A stretch of DNA of 64,000 bases from Heterotrichella gracilis (lineage: Eukaryota; Sar; Xanthophyceae; Tribonematales; Xanthonemataceae). Each line of letters starts with the position of its first letter. Within the stretch, counting starts at the first letter, position 1. Below, piece by piece: positions 28,205-36,761 of the stretch. The stretch covers positions 1 through 64,000 of the forward strand of contig JAULBX010025829.1 in the NCBI GenBank assembly GCA_032358255.1. The letters are read 5' to 3'. A program made the translations under genes and the position numbers. Under the pieces are notes generated by a model that worked only from the letters and a program-made list of their open reading frames with translations, was not told the origin of the DNA and searched no databases.

Positions 28205-29959
28205 ATGAAAAAAGCGCTTAAAACTCTTTACCTTTTTGCTTTTGTAATTTTGTTTGCAAAAGCCCAAAGCATTAACGCACCTAAATGGTCGCATTTTGAT
28301 GCAGAGATCTTTGCTAAGGCAAAAAAAGAGAACAAGCTGGTGTTACTTCATTTACGTGCTAATTGGTGTCACTGGTGCCACGTAATGGAAGAAAAGACCT
28401 ATACCGATCCTAAAGTGATTGCTTACCTCGCTAAAAATTATATTGCCTGCATGGAAGATCATGACGAGCGCCAGGACCTTACCAGTTTATACTCTGATTA
28501 CGGCTGGCCCGCCACCATTATTTTTGACGGCGATGGCAACGAGCTTTTAAAAGAACCCGGTTACATAAATGCAGAAGAATTTTTAAAAACACTAACAAAA
28601 CTTAAAAAAGAGCCAAAGCCTTTGGCAAGCGCTTCGGTAAATGCAGATCCAAAATTAACGACGGAGAGTTCTAAAAAAACATCATTGAACGAATTAAAAA
28701 AAATGTTCAATAGTTCGTTAGATCTTAGTGGCGGTGGTTTTGTGTTCGGCCAAAAATACATTGAGTTTGATACGTACGAATACGCATTTACCCATTACAA
28801 AACAGACACCGCTTTAAAAAGATGGTTAACTAATTCCGTTGTAAACTCTACCGGCATTTACGATAAGGCCTGGGGCGGCGTGTTCCAGTACTCCACCAAT
28901 AACGATTGGGACCATGTGCATTACGAAAAATTATTATTTATACAGGCGCGTTACATAAAAATGTATTGCTGGTATTACAAAATGTTCAATGACGCAGAAG
29001 CCTTAAAAAAAGCAGAAGGTATTGTGGAGTACGTGAACCGTTTTTTAACCTCGCCTAACGGCGGGTTTTATAACGCACAAGATGCCGACTTAATACCCGG
29101 CGAAAAATCAAAAGATTATTTTGAATTGAATGATAAAGAAAGATTGAAGAAAGGAATTCCAAAAATTGACAGCAGTGTTTACACCAGCGATAATGCAGCT
29201 TACGCAGAAGCACTCACAATTTTATGGGCCACCAGCGGCAAACAGAACTACTTAGATAAAGCGTTAAACACCATTGAATTTTTAAAAACAAAACGTAAGG
29301 TCAATACAACTTACATACACGGCGCCAACTACGCTGCCACTACTTCTTTAAAAGATAATTTAGCCATGGTAAAAACACTCATGTTAGTTTACCGTGCTAC
29401 ACAACGCCAGGCATACAAAACAGAAGCCGAACAATTGATAAAAGAAATTGCTTCAACTTTCAACTCAGGTAAAGGCTATTTTTATACTTACATAGGTAAG
29501 AGTGCTATTAAATCAACTTACAATGTGTCCGAAAATATTGAGGCTTGTCGTTTATTAAATTATTGCTCACACTTTTTTCACGAAGCTGCTTACAAAAAAA
29601 CTGCAGAAGAAGTTCTAAACTTTTTAACCAGCGAAAAATTAGTCGCCACACTTTCTACCGAACCCGGTATACTAAGCGCTGCCGAAGAGTTAACGTACGA
29701 ACCCATTAATGCTGCTTTAATGATCAAAAAAGGAGATGATCTGAAAGCGGATTATTTACCGGCAACGGTTTCCTTTCCGCGTTTTTATTTTACCAGCACT
29801 ATTTACACAAAAGATAATATCATTGAAGATAAAAAAGATCTCTTCGAATCGTTTGATACAAATTTTATCGTGCTTTGTACTTCGTCTTATTGCAGCTCTC
29901 CCCTCTTTAACCAAAAAGAGTTTGTAGAGTTTATGTATAAAAGGGTGCTGGAGAAATAG
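28205..29959 (+). CDS. DUF255 / spermatogenesis-associated-20-like thioredoxin-domain protein
   Basis: The 584-residue protein has a signal peptide (MKKALKTLYLFAFVILFAKA) and an N-terminal thioredoxin-like DUF255 domain with WCHWCHVME (about residues 53-61) and YGWPATIIFD further on (about 98). A long alpha/alpha-barrel-like C-terminal part follows (for example WGGVFQYSTNNDWDHVHYEK, YTSDNAAYAEALTILWATSG). This is the architecture of the YyaL/SPATA20 family, whose precise reaction is not settled. The signal peptide places this copy outside the cytoplasm. ATG 28205 is preferred over 28148 because the extra residues come from the repeat and the signal peptide starts here. Confidence 0.88.
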   Translation: MKKALKTLYLFAFVILFAKAQSINAPKWSHFDAEIFAKAKKENKLVLLHLRANWCHWCHVMEEKTYTDPKVIAYLAKNYIACMEDHDERQDLTSLYSDYGWPATIIFDGDGNELLKEPGYINAEEFLKTLTKLKKEPKPLASASVNADPKLTTESSKKTSLNELKKMFNSSLDLSGGGFVFGQKYIEFDTYEYAFTHYKTDTALKRWLTNSVVNSTGIYDKAWGGVFQYSTNNDWDHVHYEKLLFIQARYIKMYCWYYKMFNDAEALKKAEGIVEYVNRFLTSPNGGFYNAQDADLIPGEKSKDYFELNDKERLKKGIPKIDSSVYTSDNAAYAEALTILWATSGKQNYLDKALNTIEFLKTKRKVNTTYIHGANYAATTSLKDNLAMVKTLMLVYRATQRQAYKTEAEQLIKEIASTFNSGKGYFYTYIGKSAIKSTYNVSENIEACRLLNYCSHFFHEAAYKKTAEEVLNFLTSEKLVATLSTEPGILSAAEELTYEPINAALMIKKGDDLKADYLPATVSFPRFYFTSTIYTKDNIIEDKKDLFESFDTNFIVLCTSSYCSSPLFNQKEFVEFMYKRVLEK

Positions 29960-30001
29960 ATTTTGCCTTTCTTTTTGCTTGATAAGGGCGATGCAAAACA
30001 T

Positions 30002-30786
30002 TGAACCAGCCTATGCGCTTTTGGCAACACAACCTTTTTCTTTACTTTTCCTTAGTCGAAAAGTAAACAAAAGACAAGGCAAAACGATCTTTCCAACCGC
30101 TCTTGATTTTTTTTGAAAGGCTAATAAAGTAAAAAATTCTGTTCTTTTGTTTTAATATTGAGAGAACAGAATTTTAAACGACAAGCGCCTTCAACCTACA
30201 AGCCGGCTCTTCGCTAAAAATATGCACTGCATATTTATTCACGCTCAGCCCTCTTTCTACAAAAAATCAATTCACCCCTCCCCACGCCAAGCGTTTTGCC
30301 TGGCCCTCGCGCCGATAACTCAAACATTTAGCCGCCGATCAATCCGCGTAAGCACACACAGTATAGTGGCCTCATAAAATTAAACGTAAAAATCTTTATA
30401 GCTTTAAATGGGGGCACAAAAAAGTCTTCGATAAGTAGGCGTTAAGAATTTTCGTGTCGACTTTTTTGGGCGGGTTGCGTACGGCAAGCAGCCGGTGGCT
30501 GCTTGAGCCAGAGAGCGCGAGGAAGCCATGCTGTTTGAGGAGGATGGAGCGTGAAGAAAATGTTTAGTAAACATTTTTAGCGACAGGCCAGCTAGTGCGT
30601 TAGAGTAAATATTTTAGTTGCTCTCGCACTTACCGGCTCAAATAAGCACAGCTTATTTGCCCTATGCAGCCTTGACTTTTTTGTTACTTTTTGTGTTAAG
30701 ACAAAAAGTAAGGCAAAGAATTATTTAAGAATCGATTTCTTGTCTGCCAATGCACCCTCCCACTCAATGCTGACGCATTGCCGTCA
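30002..30786. repeat. Long composite intergenic repeat, copy B
   Basis: The 893-nt gap 29960-30852 has no credible gene and is nearly filled by the second copy of the repeat at 22571. Shared parts are the left hairpin (30041-30067), the following 80-nt block, the AAATTCTGTTC hairpin (30134-30174), the block containing TTCTACAAAAAATCAATTCA (near 30255), the CGCGTAAGCACACA module (near 30350), the right hairpin TTACTTTTTGT/ACAAAAAGTAA (30684-30711), and the CTCAATGC...GCATTGCCGTC end. The centre is unique and carries three near-perfect short-loop hairpins (30485-30505, 30557-30577, 30639-30659). Confidence 0.8.
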
Positions 30787-30840
30787 CCAAGCAAAAAGTG
30801 AGAATAGGAAATCTTAACAAAAGTCCGGACAAAAATTCTT

Positions 30841-30848
30841 TATCTTTA
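30841..30848 (+). promoter_or_regulatory. Candidate -7 box directly before ytxJ
   Basis: TATCTTTA ends 4 nt before ATG 30853, matching TAnnTTTG except for the last base. As with 13048, 28192 and 36762 the position predicts a leaderless transcript. No good -33 element is visible. Confidence 0.35.
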
Positions 30849-30852
30849 TAAG

Positions 30853-31188
30853 ATGAAATGGAATGAACTCAACGACATCTCGCAATTAGAAATAATTGAT
30901 CGCGAATCGACCGAACAAAAAGTGATGATCTTTAAGCATAGTACTCGTTGCAGCATTAGCGATGCAGCATACGGGCGAATGGACAGAAAATGGAACGCCG
31001 AAAATGATAAAAAAATAAAACCTTATTATTTAGATCTTTTAGCGCACCGCGATATTTCAAATGCCATTGCGGAACGTTATGGCGTGATGCACGAATCACC
31101 GCAAGTGCTAATTATCTCAAACGGCAAGTGTATCTTCTCTCAAACACATATGGGAATTAGTATAGAAGATGTGATGGCATTGGTTTAA
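30853..31188 (+). CDS. ytxJ: YtxJ family bacillithiol-system redox protein
   Basis: This 111-residue cytoplasmic protein has the thioredoxin-like fold of YtxJ, with the single-cysteine active site in IFKHSTRCSISDAAYGRM (about residues 27-44), the cis-proline segment HESPQVLIISNGK (about 83-95) and a C-terminal THMGISIEDV. YtxJ proteins are monothiol bacilliredoxins thought to remove bacillithiol from oxidised proteins, so the organism probably makes bacillithiol. It stands alone between the long repeat and the HipA-like gene, 59 nt upstream of the latter. Confidence 0.88.
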   Translation: MKWNELNDISQLEIIDRESTEQKVMIFKHSTRCSISDAAYGRMDRKWNAENDKKIKPYYLDLLAHRDISNAIAERYGVMHESPQVLIISNGKCIFSQTHMGISIEDVMALV

Positions 31189-31221
31189 GCTACCAGGTTT
31201 AAATATCATTTTAAAAATCAT

Positions 31222-31229
31222 TATTTTTG
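31222..31229 (+). promoter_or_regulatory. Candidate -7 box for the HipA-like/DUF3037 pair
   Basis: TATTTTTG is a perfect TAnnTTTG match 18 nt before ATG 31248. Upstream, GTTTA lies at about the -33 distance (TTTA, 20-nt spacing), a weak match to TTTG. Confidence 0.4.
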
Positions 31230-31247
31230 TTTAACTAACAGCTCACT

Positions 31248-32027
31248 ATGTCACAAGCAAAGCTTCGCACCGTTAATGTTACCCGCTACATACAGCCTTT
31301 GCGTGAAGGCGGATCGCTACCGGCATTAGCAGAAGCAGATGACGATTTTAAATATGTTTTAAAATTCAAGGGCGGTGGTCACGGTGTAAAAACATTAATT
31401 GCCGAATTAATTGGTGGAGAAATTGCCCGTGTTTTGGGTTTAAAAGTTCCTGAGCTGGTGTTTGCCAACTTGGACGAGGCCTTTGGCCGCACCGAAGGCG
31501 ATGAAGAAATTCAGGACCTGCTTAAAGCAAGTCAGGGATTAAATTTAGCGCTTCACTTTTTATCAGGCGCTATTAATTATGATCCAGTAGTTAGTCCCAT
31601 AAATGCAGAACTTGCATCAAAAATAGTTTGGCTCGATTCATTCATCACAAATGTTGATCGTACCTTCCGCAATACAAATATGTTGATATGGAATAAAGAA
31701 TTATGGTTGATCGATCATGGCTCTTGCCTTTATTTTCAATACACCTGGACCAACTGGGAAACTAAAGCAACCAGTGCTTTTGCATTTATAAAAGATCATG
31801 TGCTCTTACCAAAAGCAACTTTATTAAACGAGGTTAATATTGAATTTAAAAAATTATTGACGGAAGAAAAGCTCCGTAAAGTTGTGGCACTCATTCCGGA
31901 TGAATGGTTGCATTGGGAAGATACGCAGGAAACACCAGAGGAAATAAAAGAAGTGTATCTTCAGTTCTTATTAAAACGTTTAAATTACGCAGACAGTTTC
32001 ACTAAAGAGGCGATCGATGCAAGATAA
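31248..32027 (+). CDS. HipA-like kinase domain protein
   Basis: This 259-residue protein matches the stand-alone HipA-like kinase family. An N-terminal nucleotide-binding part has YVLKFKGGGHGVKTLIAELI (about residues 31-50), the catalytic-loop-like segment is DSFITNVDRTFRNTNMLIW (about 130-148), and a metal-binding-like LWLIDHGS follows. It lacks the additional N-terminal domain and the HipB partner of HipAB toxin-antitoxin systems. Its stop overlaps the start of the DUF3037 gene by 11 nt, an association seen repeatedly in bacteria, so the two likely act together. The substrate is unknown. Confidence 0.8.
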   Translation: MSQAKLRTVNVTRYIQPLREGGSLPALAEADDDFKYVLKFKGGGHGVKTLIAELIGGEIARVLGLKVPELVFANLDEAFGRTEGDEEIQDLLKASQGLNLALHFLSGAINYDPVVSPINAELASKIVWLDSFITNVDRTFRNTNMLIWNKELWLIDHGSCLYFQYTWTNWETKATSAFAFIKDHVLLPKATLLNEVNIEFKKLLTEEKLRKVVALIPDEWLHWEDTQETPEEIKEVYLQFLLKRLNYADSFTKEAIDAR

Positions 32028-32400
32028 ATACTTATATGAATATTCTGTTATTCGCGTTGTGCCATTGGTAGAACGGGAAGAATTCATTAATGTAGGCATT
32101 ATCTTATTCTGCAAAAAAGAAAAATTCATTAAAATGTATTTTGAGGTGAACGAAAAAAAATTAAGTTTTTTCTGCAAAGACATCGATCTTGAACAGATCA
32201 CACTTAACTTAAGTTCCTTTGAAAAAATAACCAATGGCGATAAAGATGGCGGGCCAATAGCAGAAATGGATACAGCATCACGCTTTAGATGGTTAACAGC
32301 CGTAAAAAGTTCAGTGATACAAACCTCAAGGCCGCATCCCGGCTTATGCACAGATCTGGAACAAACTGCCAAGCGTTTGTTTGAAGAACTGGTGCTGTAA
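32017..32400 (+). CDS. DUF3037 family protein
   Basis: This 127-residue protein matches DUF3037: YEYSVIRVVPLVEREEFINV and GIILFCKKEKF near the N-terminus, a central acidic helix, and the conserved C-terminal segment ASRFRWLTAVKSSVIQTSRP, HPGLCTDLEQTAKRLFEELV. Its function is not established. It overlaps the HipA-like kinase gene by 11 nt and is almost certainly translated from the same mRNA, so it may be a substrate, adaptor or regulator of the kinase. Confidence 0.85.
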   Translation: MQDKYLYEYSVIRVVPLVEREEFINVGIILFCKKEKFIKMYFEVNEKKLSFFCKDIDLEQITLNLSSFEKITNGDKDGGPIAEMDTASRFRWLTAVKSSVIQTSRPHPGLCTDLEQTAKRLFEELVL

Positions 32401-32507
32401 GTTCGGGTTATAGTTTGCTAGACAATTGTTAAAAGTAAAAAAATGTTCTTCTACTTCTGTTCATCAACATTTTTCTTTACGATATTTACTAAAACATTCA
32501 TTAAGCT

Positions 32508-33038
32508 ATGAAAAGAATTTATTTAATTTCCGCAACAGTCTTGATATTGTCAGCATTAGCTTTTAAAGTTATTGATGCGATTAACTGGAAAGTGAAAGAC
32601 GATACTTACACCGTAACATTTAAAGGTGGTCATATTAGTGGCTCCATCAAAGGATTAAAAGCAACTATTTTATTTGACGAGGCAAATCCCGAGAAATCAA
32701 AAATTACCGCTTCAATGGATGCTAATAGCGTTCAAACTGGTAATGGCATGCGTGATAAACATGCAAAGGCAGAAAGTGCTTTGGATGCAGAGAAGTTTCC
32801 TTCAATTTCATTTGTTTCAGACGCCGTTTCAAAAAAAGGAACCGGTTATGAAGCAACAGGTAAATTAACCATGAAGGGTGTAACGAAAGATGTAGTCTTG
32901 CCTTTTACGATTGAACACAAAGGCGACGAGGCTATATTAAATGGTACTTTAAAGATCTCGCCAGACGATTTTAATGTTGAAAGAAGTGGAACGCCTGATA
33001 CACTTAACATTGAAATAAGAGTGCCCGTTACTAAATAA
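32508..33038 (+). CDS. YceI family periplasmic lipid-binding protein
   Basis: This 176-residue protein has a hydrophobic N-terminal signal (MKRIYLISATVLILSALAFK) and the YceI lipocalin-like domain: WKVKDDTYTVTFKGGHISGS, the MRDKHAKAESALDAEKFPSI motif (about residues 82-101), GKLTMKGVTKDVVLPFTI and a C-terminal IEIRVPVTK strand. YceI proteins bind isoprenoid or fatty acyl chains in the periplasm. It is monocistronic and convergent with pyrH; a shared hairpin lies between them. Confidence 0.88.
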   Translation: MKRIYLISATVLILSALAFKVIDAINWKVKDDTYTVTFKGGHISGSIKGLKATILFDEANPEKSKITASMDANSVQTGNGMRDKHAKAESALDAEKFPSISFVSDAVSKKGTGYEATGKLTMKGVTKDVVLPFTIEHKGDEAILNGTLKISPDDFNVERSGTPDTLNIEIRVPVTK

Positions 33039-33057
33039 AACTATTTTAAGAAAATAA

Positions 33058-33093
33058 AAATCGCCAGTATCGGTTAATTGATAATGGCGATTT
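33058..33093. terminator. Bidirectional terminator between yceI-like gene and pyrH
   Basis: AAATCGCCA (33058-33066) and TGGCGATTT (33085-33093) form a 9-bp stem with an A/T-rich tract on each side, suited to terminating both convergent transcripts. Confidence 0.65.
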
Positions 33094-33114
33094 AGTTATA
33101 AACTATTTTATTTC

Positions 33115-33822
33115 TTACATCTCTACTAATGTTCCAACCTTCTGTCCTTCTACTAAATTCTTAAGATTATTCTTTTTGTTCATATCAAAAACAATGATCG
33201 GTAATTTGTTTTCTTTGCATAAGGTAAAGGCTGTAAGATCCATTACTTCAAGACCTTTATTATATACTTCTTCAAAAGAAATGGTATCGTATTTAGTTGC
33301 TGTTTTATCTTTTTCAGGATCGGCAGTGTAAATACCATCTACACGCGTTCCTTTTAAAATTACATTCGCTTCAATTTCAATTGCACGAAGTGCTGCAGCT
33401 GTATCTGTTGTAAAATAAGGGTTACCGGTACCTGCACCAAAAATAACTACGCGTCCTTTTTCTAAATGACGTACTGCTTTACGACGGATAAAAGGTTCAC
33501 AGATCTGTTCCATTTTAATAGCGCTTTGTAAACGTGTTTGCACACCTAATACTTCTAACGCGCTTTGTATTGCCATACTATTAATAACAGTGGCAAGCAT
33601 TCCCATATAATCTCCATGTACACGATCCATGCCGCCTTTCTCGGCTTGTATACCGCGGAAGATATTTCCACCGCCAATAACAATTGCCACCTGGCAACCT
33701 GCATCGTAAAGCGATTTAATTTCGCGCGCGTATTCGCCAAGACGTTCCTGGTCTATACCAAAACCTTTGTTACCCATAAGGGCTTCGCCACTAAGTTTTA
33801 AGAGAATGCGTTTGTATTTCAT
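33115..33822 (-). CDS. pyrH: Uridylate kinase (UMP kinase)
   Basis: PyrH phosphorylates UMP to UDP in pyrimidine nucleotide synthesis. The 235-residue hexameric-type kinase has [14 protein letters not shown] at the N-terminus, [10 protein letters not shown] (about residues 48-57), the UMP-binding [19 protein letters not shown] segment (about 129-147) and [12 protein letters not shown] (about 160-171). It is the last gene of the rplM-rpsI-rpsB-tsf-pyrH run, a conserved order, and follows the tsf terminator-like hairpin by about 35 nt. Confidence 0.97.
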   Translation of the reverse strand: MKYKRILLKLSGEALMGNKGFGIDQERLGEYAREIKSLYDAGCQVAIVIGGGNIFRGIQAEKGGMDRVHGDYMGMLATVINSMAIQSALEVLGVQTRLQSAIKMEQICEPFIRRKAVRHLEKGRVVIFGAGTGNPYFTTDTAAALRAIEIEANVILKGTRVDGIYTADPEKDKTATKYDTISFEEVYNKGLEVMDLTAFTLCKENKLPIIVFDMNKKNNLKNLVEGQKVGTLVEM

Positions 33823-33856
33823 TTTTGAGAACTTTATTTTTTGTACTGGTTAAAAA

Positions 33857-33882
33857 AAATCCCGACTAAAAAGCCGGGATTT
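33857..33882 (-). terminator. Hairpin after tsf
   Basis: On the minus strand, AAATCCCG (33882-33875) pairs with CGGGATTT (33864-33857) around a small interior loop, followed by a run of T. It lies between tsf and pyrH and may attenuate pyrH expression. Confidence 0.6.
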
Positions 33883-33889
33883 AAAATTA

Positions 33890-34714
33890 TTAAGATAATG
33901 AATAGCGTTTTAGCGCTGAAACCGTTAGGTCTTTTTCTACGCTTTGTAAAAATTGACGAACCGTTATTTTGTTATCGATAAAGTATTCTTGATTTAATAA
34001 AGTAGAATCTTTATAGAATTTATTTAATTTACCTTGAGCGATCTTCTCAACCATGTCTTCAGGTTTACCTTCAGCACGTGTAGTTTCGCGTGCGATCTCT
34101 AATTCGCGCTCGATCGTAGTTTTATCTACATCGTCTTTATCAATAGCTACAGGAGCCATTGCAGCTGCTTGCATAGCAATATTTTTTGCAACTTCTGCAG
34201 AAACACCTTTATTAAATCCAACGGCAACTGCCAAACGGTTACCCGGGTGAATATAACCAACAACTTGTTCAGCGTTAACGATACTGTAATAACCAATATC
34301 AATTTTCTCACCGATCTTACCAATTTGCTCCATAAATTTATCAGCAACAGTAACGTCGCCATTATATGGTAATGCTTTTAATGCATCAATATCTGCCGGT
34401 TTTTTATCTAAAGCAATTTTCGCAACGTTCTCTGCAAACTCAATGAACTCTGCATTTTTTGCAACGAAATCTGTTTCGCAATTAACACTAACAACTACAG
34501 CTGTTTTATTATCTGAAGCTGTTTTTGCAAGAACTACTCCTTCTTTCGCATCACGGTCGGCACGGTTAGCTGCAACCTTTGCACCTTTTTTACGAAGAAA
34601 ATCCACAGCGGCTTCAAAATCGCCATTGCTTTCTTCTAATGCTTTTTTACAATCCATCATACCAGCACCTGTTTGCTGACGTAACTTATTAACTTCTGCT
34701 GCTGTAATAGCCAT
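33890..34714 (-). CDS. tsf: Elongation factor Ts
   Basis: EF-Ts is the nucleotide exchange factor for EF-Tu. The 274-residue protein has the N-terminal UBA-like domain with EVNKLRQQTGAGMMDCKKAL (about residues 7-26), then GDFEAAVDFLRKKG, the NCETDFVAKN motif (about 78-87) and the dimerisation/core region. It lies between rpsB and pyrH as in most bacteria. Hairpins occur on both sides of the gene. Confidence 0.98.
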   Translation of the reverse strand: MAITAAEVNKLRQQTGAGMMDCKKALEESNGDFEAAVDFLRKKGAKVAANRADRDAKEGVVLAKTASDNKTAVVVSVNCETDFVAKNAEFIEFAENVAKIALDKKPADIDALKALPYNGDVTVADKFMEQIGKIGEKIDIGYYSIVNAEQVVGYIHPGNRLAVAVGFNKGVSAEVAKNIAMQAAAMAPVAIDKDDVDKTTIERELEIARETTRAEGKPEDMVEKIAQGKLNKFYKDSTLLNQEYFIDNKITVRQFLQSVEKDLTVSALKRYSLS

Positions 34715-34756
34715 TTTGTTTCCTTTTTTAATTGTTTATTTATATTTTTTCCAAAA

Positions 34757-34790
34757 AAAACGGTCAGCCTGATTACAGAATGACCGCTTT
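34757..34790 (-). terminator. Hairpin between rpsB and tsf
   Basis: On the minus strand CGGTCA (34786-34781) pairs with TGACCG (34766-34761) around a 14-nt loop and is followed by eight T (34760-34753). The T-run makes it terminator-like; because tsf must still be transcribed, partial attenuation is likely. Confidence 0.6.
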
Positions 34791-34808
34791 TAAATAGTGT
34801 AGTTCTAA

Positions 34809-35672
34809 TTATTTTTTTGCAGTCGTTACTCTACGACGTGGTTTTTTAGCTCCACCTTTTTCTTCTTCATCAGCACCTTTAACAGCACCTTTGATGATAG
34901 CACCATCCGCTAGCTCTTCAGCTTCGTGTTGGCTTAATTCTTTAGTATCTGATTCTTCAGCATTACCAGCTTCTTTATCCATCTTACGATCAGATAAACC
35001 TTCTTTAATTGCAGTTGCCATTAAGTCAATAATGTAAGCAATTGAAGTAGAAGCATCGTCATTTGCAGGAATAACGTAATCCACTAAATTTGGATTTGAG
35101 TTAGTATCTACAATTGCAAATGTTGGAATATTTAAACGCTTAGCTTCTGCTACAGCGATATGTTCTTTAGTGATATCAACAATAAATAATGCAGCCGGCA
35201 AACGAGAAAGATCTGCGATAGAACCAAAGTTAGTTTCTAATTTTGCACGCTCACGAGAGAATTGTAAACGCTCACGCTTTGAGATGTTTCCAAAAGTACC
35301 GTCAGTGGTCATTTTGTCAATTTGGCTCATACGACGTACCGATTTACGGATAGTAGCAAAGTTAGTTAACATTCCACCTGGCCAACGTTCTGTAACGTAA
35401 GGCATATTAATTGCTTTAATTCTTTCTGCAACGATATCTTTTGCTTGCTTTTTTGTAGCAACAAATAATATTTTACGTCCTGAACGAACAATTTGTTTTA
35501 AAGCTTCTGCAGCTTCATCGATCTTTACGATGGTTTTGTTTAAGTCAATAATATGAATGCCATTTTTTTCGGCATAGATATAAGGAGCCATTGCTGGATT
35601 CCATTTGCTTTTAAGGTGACCAAAGTGTGCACCTGTTTCAAGTAATTCGTTAAATGTTGTTCTTGCTGACAT
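34809..35672 (-). CDS. rpsB: 30S ribosomal protein S2
   Basis: Ribosomal protein S2 of 287 residues. The core starts MSARTTFNELLETGAHFGHL and includes KWNPAMAPYIYAEKNGIHII, PYVTERWPGGMLTNF and the DTNSNPNLVDYVIPANDDAS segment. A C-terminal extension of about 50 residues, acidic and then basic (ending KKPRRRVTTAKK), is common in Bacteroidota S2. An in-frame extension to 35762 overlaps rpsI and has no S2 homology, so ATG 35672 is chosen. The gap after rpsI is 28 nt. Confidence 0.97.
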   Translation of the reverse strand: MSARTTFNELLETGAHFGHLKSKWNPAMAPYIYAEKNGIHIIDLNKTIVKIDEAAEALKQIVRSGRKILFVATKKQAKDIVAERIKAINMPYVTERWPGGMLTNFATIRKSVRRMSQIDKMTTDGTFGNISKRERLQFSRERAKLETNFGSIADLSRLPAALFIVDITKEHIAVAEAKRLNIPTFAIVDTNSNPNLVDYVIPANDDASTSIAYIIDLMATAIKEGLSDRKMDKEAGNAEESDTKELSQHEAEELADGAIIKGAVKGADEEEKGGAKKPRRRVTTAKK

Positions 35673-35700
35673 TTGTATATTCTCTTCTTTTTTAAATCGA

Positions 35701-36087
35701 TTAACGTTTGCTGAATTGGAAGCGTGCACGGGCTTTTTTCTGACCGAATTTCTTACGCTCAACCATACGTGGGTCGCGGGTAATTAAACCTGCAGCGCGT
35801 AAGTCTTTTTTAAGATCTGCATTCATTTCAACTAATGCTTTTGCAATAGCTAAACGAATTGCTTGTGCTTGTCCTGTAATACCACCACCGGCAACATTAA
35901 CTTTTACATCATAATCATTTAAAGCGTTTGACACTTTTAAAGATTGAGTTACATAATAGTGTAATGTTGGAGTTTTAAAATATTCTTTATATTCTCTTCC
36001 GTTTACTTCGATGTTACCGCTTCCTTTTGTTACGTAAGCGCGAGCTACTGAAGTTTTTCTGCGACCAGATGTGTTGATTACTTCCAT
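35701..36087 (-). CDS. rpsI: 30S ribosomal protein S9
   Basis: S9 of 128 residues, with the conserved N-terminus INTSGRRKTSVARAYV and GSGNIEVNGREYKEYF, the VNVAGGGITGQAQAIRLAIA segment (about residues 62-81) and the basic C-terminal tail ending KKARARFQFSKR, which reaches the P-site tRNA. It is 11 nt downstream of rplM, the universal L13-S9 pairing. Confidence 0.98.
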   Translation of the reverse strand: MEVINTSGRRKTSVARAYVTKGSGNIEVNGREYKEYFKTPTLHYYVTQSLKVSNALNDYDVKVNVAGGGITGQAQAIRLAIAKALVEMNADLKKDLRAAGLITRDPRMVERKKFGQKKARARFQFSKR

Positions 36088-36098
36088 TTACTTTATAA

Positions 36099-36554
36099 TT
36101 ACTTAATTTTACTTAGATCAATTTTTTTAGGTTGTTGTGCATCATGACCATGGTTAGTACCGGCAAAAATACGGATATTCGTATTTAACTGACGGCCTAA
36201 TGGACCTTTTGGCAACATACCGTGAATAGCATGAGCAAGGATCTCTTCAGGTTTTTTAGCTAACAATTCTTTTGGAGTAGTAAAACGTTGTCCACCTTGG
36301 TAACCAGTGTAACGAACGTATTCCTTATCTGTTAATTTTTTGCCGGTAAAGCGAACTTTCTCAGCATTAATGATAATTACATTACTTCCTGCATCTGCAT
36401 GCGGGGTATAGCTTGCTTTGTGTTTTCCACGTAATAACATGGCTACTTTTGAAGCTAATCTTCCAACTACTTCATTTTCAGCGTCAACCAATAACCATTC
36501 CTTCTCTGCAGAGGTTTTATTGGCAAATTTTGTTTTATAACTTAATGCGTCCAC
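36099..36554 (-). CDS. rplM: 50S ribosomal protein L13
   Basis: L13 of 151 residues, an early assembly protein of the large subunit. Conserved features are WLLVDAENEVVGRLASKVAM (about residues 20-39), LRGKHKASYTPHADAGSNVI, the KKLTDKEYVRYTGYQGGQRF region and HGMLPKGPLGRQ. It is the first gene of the minus-strand operon rplM-rpsI-rpsB-tsf-pyrH and has a clear promoter upstream at 36593-36623. Confidence 0.98.
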   Translation of the reverse strand: MDALSYKTKFANKTSAEKEWLLVDAENEVVGRLASKVAMLLRGKHKASYTPHADAGSNVIIINAEKVRFTGKKLTDKEYVRYTGYQGGQRFTTPKELLAKKPEEILAHAIHGMLPKGPLGRQLNTNIRIFAGTNHGHDAQQPKKIDLSKIK

Positions 36555-36592
36555 TTTATGATTTTTTTAGTCTTTTCCTTAAATAAGGGGTG

Positions 36593-36623
36593 CAAATGTA
36601 TGAAGTTTTTTTGATAGAACAAA
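36593..36623 (-). promoter_or_regulatory. Promoter of the rplM-rpsI-rpsB-tsf-pyrH operon
   Basis: On the minus strand, TTTG (36623-36620), a 19-nt spacer and TACATTTG (36600-36593) form an exact Bacteroidota -33/-7 promoter. The start of transcription would be near 36588, giving a 5' leader of about 35 nt before the L13 start codon. Confidence 0.75.
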
Positions 36624-36761
36624 CTTTTTTCAAAAAAATAGGGATTATTTATGCCCCAAAATCGCTTTATTTGGCCACTTGGGCGAAAATAGCATTTTAA
36701 AGACTTAAAATTACTCAAAATAATGTGCATTTTAAAGCCTTTTTCATCTAAAATTAATTGA

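Noticed and set aside
30485-30711. Regularly spaced hairpins as a CRISPR-like array
   Set aside because: The hairpins have different sequences, so there is no repeated unit, and no cas genes are nearby.
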